DNA from: Rhinopomastus cyanomelas
Lineage: Eukaryota; Chordata; Aves; Bucerotiformes; Rhinopomastidae
DNA: 64,000 nucleotides
Direction: 5' to 3'
Assembly (NCBI GenBank): GCA_013400115.1
Contig: VXBP01000347.1
Span: forward strand, 1-64,000
Under the pieces are notes generated by a model. The model ran no database searches and was not told where the DNA came from. It saw only the letters and a program-made list of their open reading frames with translations. Position numbers and translations under genes: made by a program. The first letter of the stretch is position 1. Each line of letters starts with the position of its first letter. Of the stretch, positions 33,501 through 42,500 are shown in pieces.

Positions 33501-36500
33501 GTGCTGGGCGAGGAGATCAGAGGCAGCCAGGCTAAAGGTCCGCACCGTCCCGCTGTCGAAGCCGCAGGCCAGGAGCCGCTGGGTAGGGTGAAAGGCCACA
33601 GCACAGGGCATTTCTTCCTCGGCCGTGAAGTCATACAGCTGCAGGGAAGAGACTTAAGACTATCGAGTCCGACCATTCACCCAGCACTGCCAGGTCACCA
33701 CTAACCCTGCATCTCCACGGCTTTGCGACCCCTCCAGGGGCAGGGGCTCCACCACTGCCCCATACAGGGGGACAATCCCTGCCCTGGTGCTGCTGGCCAC
33801 ACCAGTGCGGACACAAGCCAGGTTGCCACTGGCCTTCTTGACCATCCGGGCACACGCTGGCTCGTTTTCAGCCTCTGTCAGACAACACCCTCAGGTCCTT
33901 CTCCCCAGGCAGCTTCCAGCTGCTCTGCTCCAAGCCTGGAGCATTGCAGGGGGTTGTTGTGAACCCAGGGCAGAATCAGCAAATGGAAGGTACCTACTGA
34001 CTTCCATCTCACCCACCTGCTGCAAGGAGCCGAGGTCCCAGACTCGAACGGTACCGTCCTGAGACACTGTGGCCGTCTGCTTCCCAGTGCCCTCCACAGA
34101 GAGAGCCGAAATGGAATCCCTGTGGGAGCCCATCAGAGCGTGATAGTCCCGGGACTGGATGTCCAGGTAGCCCAGGTCCCCAGCACCTGTCGCGCACAAG
34201 ACTTTGCGGCTGTCTGGGCTGATGCAGATAGCAGTCACCGGAGCCTCGTGCCCTAGGGAAAGTCACAGGAGTCAGCAACCCCCTGGACAAGGAGCAGCAG
34301 CTGGAGCACAGCTCCTCAACCACACTCCTGCGTAGGGAAGTCACGCAGACAGGAATGAGCACCCCATGACCTGAAGGTTGAGCATTTGTAGGTCTAAGTT
34401 TAGTGACAAATCAGTCTCTGCCCTTTCTAGAAGTCTCTCAGCTCTGCTGGACTCAGTGATTGTTTCACAGAATCACAGAAGGTGAGGGACTGGAAGGGAC
34501 CTTGAAAGATCATCCAGTCCAATCCCCCTGCCACAGCAGGATCACCTAGACCAGGTGACACAGGAACACATCCAGGCAGGTTTTAAGCATCTCTGGAGAA
34601 GGAGACTCCACAACCCCCCTGGGCAGCCTGCTCCAGTGCTCCATCACCCTCACTGGGAAGAAGCTCCTTCTCATATTTATGTGGAACTAACTCAAAGCAG
34701 GTGAAGAACTGCTGGGCTTCTCCCCTCACTGGACCTGCACAAGCCACATGTGACAAAGACTGTGAACCAACGGTCTTTGCTCGTACCTGGGACATCCCAG
34801 AATGAATAATTGCTGCTGCAGACCTCCAAACCAGTCACACCCTCAAGACAACAGGCTTAAAGAGATGTTCTAGCTCAGGAGAATTGATTTAGGACATAAG
34901 GCAGCGGAGCTCTGCCTTCCGAGCAGCAGGCTGACGGAGATGGGGAGCTGCAAAGCTCTACTCACCTGCCTCCAAGAGAACACTTGAGAAGTTCAGTGGC
35001 CACAGCCGCAGGTAGCCATCTTCTGAACCCGTGGCACAGAAGGTCGAGGAGATGCTGATACTGTTTATAGCAATCCTAGAGCCTGCAAACCCAAGAAACA
35101 CGGAAACTCAAGCTGAAGATTGTCCCCTTGAAGAGCCCAGTCCAGCGGGCCACCCACACGCAGAGCAGCCAGGAATCCCAGTGGTGTAGCCTGCAGTTGC
35201 AGCTAGCCCTTCTCCTACTCAGTGTTCAGTCTCCATCCCCTTTGAGCGCTCTTCTTTCCCACTGTGCAGCTCCTGCCAGGCACAGAAACCTCTCACCACT
35301 TGCTAAGCCCGACCATGTGTCTGTCTTTAACAGGATCTTGTAGCAGGGGGATTGGACTAGATGATCTTTTGAGGTTCCTTCCAATCCCTAATGATTCCAT
35401 GATTCCAAGTCCTGCCCCTAGGGAGGAATAACCTCCTGCACCAGTACAGGCTGGGGACTGAGCTGCTGGAAGGCAGCTCCACAGAGAAGGACCCATTTGA
35501 GCCCATTTCTGCTGCTGACAACAGTCAAGGAGCTCCTGTGCCTGCAGATCTTCTTACCTGCCAGGTCCTGTTGCTGGCCACCCTGGGGCTCTGCGGGCAG
35601 AAGCCTCCGCACACACCTCAAGCACATGTTCTTGTAGTCCACCTCCAGGATGTGGCCACTTCTGCTGCAGACAAAGCTGCAGAGGACACAGATCTTTGCT
35701 CTAGCAGCTACTCGGGCAACTGAGAGCTGCAGAACTCCCTCCCAGCAGCTGCCACGCCACGGGTAACGGGGAAGCCCGGCAGCCCCTTACAGCGTGCGGT
35801 CCTCCAGCTCCCGCTCGACCGCGTGCCTCTTCTCGAAGGCCAGGTCGGTGAACTCCAGGGACTGGTACTCGCCCAGGCTGATGGGACACGACCGCAGCGT
35901 TCCGCTCCGCACTCGCCACAGCCTGACGCTGCCCCGGCCGCACGACACCATCCTGTCCCGGGGGGGAAACTGTGTGAGGAGCCGGGTAGGGCTCTCCAAG
36001 GCCATGGGGAAAGGTCAGTGGCCCAAGGGCCAGTAGTTTGCCATCAAGACTGAGAACAGGAATGGCAACTGCGTGGCTGAACACCACAGTTCCCGCCATG
36101 GCTGCGCCAGAACCGACGCTTTCCAGCTGCTTTCGTTGTGCTCCACCTGGTGTCATCAAAAAAAGCAATCTTCAAGGCCTGGATGTCCACGTCCACGTAG
36201 GCTTTGGCCAGCGTGACTACCTCTCCGCCGCGGATCACCCGAGCAGTGCTCCACACCACCACCATCTGAAGCAAGAAAACACAGTGGCAGGGCTGCTCAA
36301 ACACCTGGCAGGGAAACAGCTTTTCCTCATGGGAGCTGCCCAGCTGCCCCCATTCCACAAAGCAGCAACAACGGAGCAGGAACAGAGGGAAAAACCACCC
36401 CAAAACCATCTGGCACAGCAGGTTTAGGACAGTCCAACAGCTTTGCGCAGCTTCACGGCACCACGTTCATGTTGCGCCCATAATCCTTGGTTCTAAACCC

Positions 36501-39500
36501 CAGCTGGGCTCAGTCTTGGAAAGAACCTCCAGAGAGAGGTGGGAACTCTGTGCTGAGCTGCGAGAGCTGCGATGGGGCTGAGCTGGCCACAAAAGCCACA
36601 GGCAGCGCTTCATTCTCATGATGTGTTTGCAGGGGGCATGAGAAGGAAAGTCCTTCCCCAAAGGGGCAGCCAGGAAGAGAAATGCAGGTAATTTGATGCT
36701 CTGTGTCTCAGAACCGTGTTAGCGACAGACCTGGGGTCCCCTCAGGAGGCTGGGATGAGTTACTACTGGGCAGCCCCTCAGCTCTCCCCATTCTCCCATC
36801 TTGCTTGCACCCTACGGATCCCCCCTTCCCAATCCAGTTCACCAGCCCCCACATAGAATGGGTTTTCCTGCAGCTAGTGACGGTGCAGCTAAGGACCTAG
36901 TGGATGGAAACAGTTCCAGCTGATAAAGCAAAACCCTCAGTCCCATGAGACTGGTTTGGAACTGGATGATCTTGTGGTCCCTTCTAACCGTGACTGACTG
37001 TATGACTTGGTCTGGGTGATCTTGCTGTGACAGGGGGATTGGACTGGATGATCTTTCGAGGTCCCTTCCAATCCCTAATGATTCTATGGAATCCCCACAC
37101 CCCTGTTCCCACTCTCACCGTTTTGGTGTGCCCGTCCTTTCCGACACCACACAGAATGGCTCCGCTGTAGGAGAAGCTGCAGGAACAGACAGCCTGGTGA
37201 AACGCACCGCTCTGCAGCCTCAGCAGGGAATCATGTGAGACAAGCTCAGCATGGGGAGACAGCCAGAGCTGAGGGACAAGCGCAGCAGGGAGCTGCCAGC
37301 AGTCCCAGCCAGCTGCCAGCAGGTCTCGGCAACTAACGCAGGCAGCAGAAGGAGCACTCCTGCTCCCAGCTGAAACCCACCTCAGGGATGAGAGAGAGTG
37401 CACGTGGGTTCTGAACACCGAGAGTGAGTCGCCCTTTGGGAAGCTCCAGAGACGTACCACACTCAGGGGGCCAGCCTGTGCAGAAGCCAGCAAGGTGCTG
37501 CTCCCATTGAAGGCCAGTGCTGATACCTGTGGGAATCACAAAACCATTCAGAAGGACCGTCTTCCCAGTGAGGGTGATGGAGCACTAGAACAGGCTGCCC
37601 AGGGGGGTTGTGGAGTCTCCTTCTCCAGAGATGCTTAAAACCTGCCTGGATGTGTTCCTGTGCAACTTGGGTCTAGGGGATCCTGCTCTGGCAGGGGGAT
37701 TGGACTAAATGATCTTTCGAGGTCGCTTCCAATCCCCAATGTCCTGTGATTTGGGTGCGAAGAGACCCTTCAAGCTCCTCCCGTCCAACTCGCTGCAGTG
37801 AGGAGTGAAGTAGTCAGCTACAGCCAGTTGCCCAGAGCCCAGTCCTGCCTGACCTGAAACATTTGTAGGGATGGGGCTTCTGCCACCTTCTCTCTAGTCT
37901 GAATCTCTCTGTCTCAGTTTAAAACCATCACCCCCTTGTCCTGTCACAACAGAGCCTGCTGTAACGTCCCTGTTCAGCTCCCTTAGAGGCCTCCTTAAGT
38001 CTCTTCTCCAGCTGAACACCCCCAACTCTCCCAGCCTGGCCCCACAGCAAGAGGTTTCACCCTCAGAGCAGCATTTCTGGGGCCTCCTCTGGCCCCAGTC
38101 CACCAGCTCCAGGTTTCTGCTGTTCTGATGAGCCCAGAGCTGGACACAGCACTGCAGGGGAATCTCACCAGAGCAGATGTTTAACTGGAGATGTTTAAGA
38201 CCCACCTGGATGTGTGGCTGTGTGCCTTGGTCTAGGTGATCCTGCTGTGGCAGAAGGATTGGACTAGATGATCTTTCAAGGTCCCTTCCAATCCCTAATG
38301 ATTCTATGAATCCTCTCCCTCAACCTGCTGGAGACACAGCCGGCTTCTGGGCTGTGAGTGCACGTTGCCAGCTCACATCCAACTTCTTACCCACCAGCAC
38401 TGTTGGGTAGCAGAGCCCAGACAGGAGAACTCACCCAGCCCACAGAAAGTCAAAACCTCCAGTGAATCGTGTCTACAATCAGACCCTGCCTGAGGGAGCC
38501 TGACGATTGCTCAGTTAAATGCTGGTCTGCATGTCAGCTGCTCAAGCCCACTCAAATAAAGGAGGACCTGTAAGAGCTAAGGAGGTTTATTCCTCATGGA
38601 ATTACCCACATCCTGCCCCCATCACTTCATGCAACAAGCACCCCTCAAGGTTGCCCTCAATCCACTCAGCACCAGGTGAGAAGCTCCTGGGGACAGCTGG
38701 GACACGGGGTGTCTCTGGGACACGAGGACAGCAGTGCTGCAGGGCTGTTGTGTCACACTCACCTTTTCTGTGTGTCCAATCAAGAACCTCTGCTCTCGGG
38801 TCTGGATCTGCAGGATCACGATGATGGCGTGGCAGGGGTAGACCACTGCGGTGTTGTCGTGACTCCACAGCACCTGCAGGAACGACACAGGAACAATGAG
38901 GTGGCAGATCTTCCACAGAGGCCCTAAACTGGACCCACACAAGTTCTGCTCCACATGTGCAGGCAGCGAGGGTGCTCCCCCAGCACAACAAGCGTCCTTC
39001 CAACATCCTCACACGCAGAACCACGACACCAGAAAGTTCTAGAAGGCCCCAATTGTTTTGAACTCATCCTTGTGATAGCAGAAGACCTGTGCTCAAACCT
39101 AAGCTCACACCCATCTACTCTGGGGTTATTCTCCTCATCCAGATGTGCAGGAAGGGTGGCACTGGGCTGCCTCTCACCCCTCTAGAAAATCAATCCCCAG
39201 CCAGCACCGTCACAGACCAGCTCCCCACAGAATCCACGTTACTGACCTGCTTGGTGCTGCAGCCACCAAAGCCAATAATGGCTCTCAGCTTCAGGATGGG
39301 ATCAGGTAGGAGTCTCTGGAAAAAACAAAAGCCTCATCAAACTGAGGTCCTCCATCCTCACTGCTGATCCCTCTCTAAAGCAGACACGCCTCTGGGGTCT
39401 CTCCTGTTGGAGGAGATGGCTTTAAAGTATTCAACGTGGCAGTAGTTAAAGGAGGCTGAGAAGAGACCTCCCCGCTGTCTACAGCTGTCTGAAAGGTCAC

Positions 39501-42500
39501 AGAGAGGTGGGGGTTGGTCTCTTCTCACAAGGAACAAGAGGAAATGGTCTCAAGTGGCACCAGGAAAAGTTTAAGCTGGATAGTAGGAAAAAAATCTTAA
39601 TGGAAAGGGTCACCAGGCCTTAGAACAGGTTGCCCAGGGAGGGTGTTGAATTGCTATTCCTGGCAACGTTTGCAAGTTGTGTAGATCTGGAGCCCAGGGA
39701 CAGGGTTTAGCAGTGGGTTTGACACAGTTTGGTTAATGGTTGGACTCAGGAACCTTCAAGTCCAGTCTAAATGATTCTATGGGTTTCTAGATGTGGCAGG
39801 AAGGAGGAGCTGGGGTCTCCCATTTTCCCAGCCATTCTGAGGGGCTACAGCCAGTGTTGCCCATGTTGCTGGTGGCTGCTGCAGCACAGGCATATCTCTC
39901 CTGTCAGATGGCACTGCAGGCACAGGATCCTTTCTGAACATGCTCTGGGCAAATCAGTGACCACACAGAACTGGTTTGAGGCCAGCTTTTTTAAACACAG
40001 GGTCCCTCTTTCCAGCGGAAAGAAGAACTGCTAGTCTGTCACTAATTACCTGGGAGAAGAGACCAGCACCAACATCTCTACGATGGCTTTTTAGATAGTT
40101 GTAGAGAGCGATGTTGGGCTCACAAGCAGCTCAAAGCCACCCCCACTTAACCCACCTCCTCTGAGCCAGAGTGGACAACTCTGACAGCTGGGTCATTCCT
40201 CTGGTGGCTGCACACGTGGATGCCATCGCTGACGACCGGGGACTGCCCTGCACTGGGTGGTCTCCGATTCTTCTCTGGCTCCTGGCCACCAGCAGGAGCA
40301 GCTCTGGGAGGTACTGGGTGTCTCACGTGAACCTCAGGGATGCTTTTGGTAATTACAGGACACCGGGGCAGCATCTGAGAAAGAGAAAAGCCTCAGACAG
40401 AGACCAGCCACCCACTCACAGCAGAGGCAGAGTGGGAAGACTCCTATGTCTCTCCTGAGTGACTCCTCACAGCAGTATGAACAAGGAGGGGAGCAAGGCA
40501 GAAGATGAGCATCGCTGTGGGCACCTGGCTTGGGCAGGTACGCTAACTAGCCACGCTCACAGTGTTACCTGTGCACAGTACACCTCCTCCAGACAGCAGA
40601 ACACAGCACTGAACAGCCTCTGATAGAGCTGCTCTCTCATCAGCAAAGAGGGCTAAAAGCAACTGGCCAGCTTGGCCACCTCGGAATAGCACAGTGGTCA
40701 TGCTCCTCATCTACCTCCATCCCCACAGTGTGAGGAAGATGGCTTCCTCTAGTCCTTCTCTAAAAGCCACACAGCCCAGTGCCTGGTAAGCCAGGCTCAG
40801 AGCCAGCTGCCACATCACCCTCAGCAGGGAAGGGGGAAGCAGTGGCAAGGGCAGCTCCTCCAGGCGCTGCTCCCTGCAGGCACCCAGTCACATTCTCTTG
40901 TCTCCAACCCTCATTTCCAGTCTAGAATGTGCAGAAACCTTTATGTGCTGCCTCAGCTGAGACAAGGAGAATAGATGTCTGGAGACTGTGAGGAACTTGG
41001 CATTCATCTTGTTTCAGCTCAGCACCACCCCTGGCTGAGCCGCTGTCATTAACTGCAGGGCCAGACCAACTGACCATGCCAAGATCAAGTGGTTTGACCA
41101 GTTGGCAGTGAGTTCAGATGTAGAAGTTATTTAAGAAACTCACAAGACACAGCAAAAAATTCCACTGGCAGCAGAAGGGATGCAGTTGCAGCTTCCATCA
41201 CTTACTGCTTTGGGGCTGGTTATCTGGCGGATGAGGGACAGTCGATCGCGGACTGCTTTGGTGAGCATCGCTGGCCGGGGCAGCTGACAGAAGGGGTCCT
41301 CTGAGACTTGGCCAACTGGTGATCCAAGGAGTGGGTTGGGCTCTTCTGGAGACCCTGAGCATCCACCCCAGCATGGTAGAGCACAGGCTGCTGTCCCAAA
41401 CCTCCTCTCACCTGCTGCAGGAGAGGGACAGCTCTTCTGGATGGAGTCATACAGCGGCTTGGAGCCCTCGGATGGGAACCTGAGCGAAAACAAAGGAAGG
41501 TGCTTCAGAATTCAGTGCCCAACACAAACTCTTCACTGTCTCTCCCTTTCGCCCCACCACCCCCAAACAAACACAGGGATACTAAAGCATCTCCCAGGTC
41601 TGATCCACAGTGATACTTTCCAGGCACTGAGCTGATGCTGAGAAGCTGACGGCTGCCATGAGGCATTTAGGGCCAATACAGTTCTAACAGCAAGTGATAG
41701 ACAAGATCCCCATGAGCCAGCAAGGGACCCTCATGGCCAAGATGGCCAATGATATCATGGAGGGGAACGAAGAAGAGTGTGGCCAGCAGACTGAGGGAGG
41801 TTCTATGTAGAGGGGAAATAGCCCTAGCAAGGCCACATCTGGAGTCATGTATTCAGCTCTGGGCTGCCCTGTCTCAAGGGAGACAAGAACCTACTGGAGA
41901 GGATCCAGCAGAGGCTAATGAAGATGCTGAGGGGACTGGAGCACCTCAGTGTCAAGGAAAGAGTGAGAGACCTGAGGCTGTTTAGCCTGGAGAAAAGCAG
42001 GCAGAGAGAGGATCTGATCAACATTAATCAATAGCCAAAGGTCAGAGGCAGGAGGATGAGGCCAGACTCTTCTCAGTGGTGCCCAGTGAAAGGACAAGGG
42101 GCAGCAGGCACAAACTAGAACCTGGGAAGTTCTTCCTGAACACAAGGAGAAACTTATTTGCAGTGAGGGTGCCAGGGCCCTGTCCCAACTGCCCAGAGAG
42201 GCCATGGAATCTCCTGCTCTGGAGAGATCTCAACCTGGGCAACCTCCTGCTCAGGCAAGGGTCAGACTGGATTGCATCCAAAAGATCCCATCCATCACCC
42301 ACCAGTGACCCCTAAATGCCAGAGCTGGGGATGACCAAAACATCTCCCCTGGAGCCCCAGGTTTGTCCAGCTCTGTCAGTTGCCCATTCTGTCTTCCCCC
42401 GGGGAATGAGCAGCTCTTGGAGCTGAGGTCAGGTTCAAGCACAGACAGGAGCAGTACCTGATGTAGTCGTAGAGGTCGTGCCACTTCTGCCCTTTTGGCA

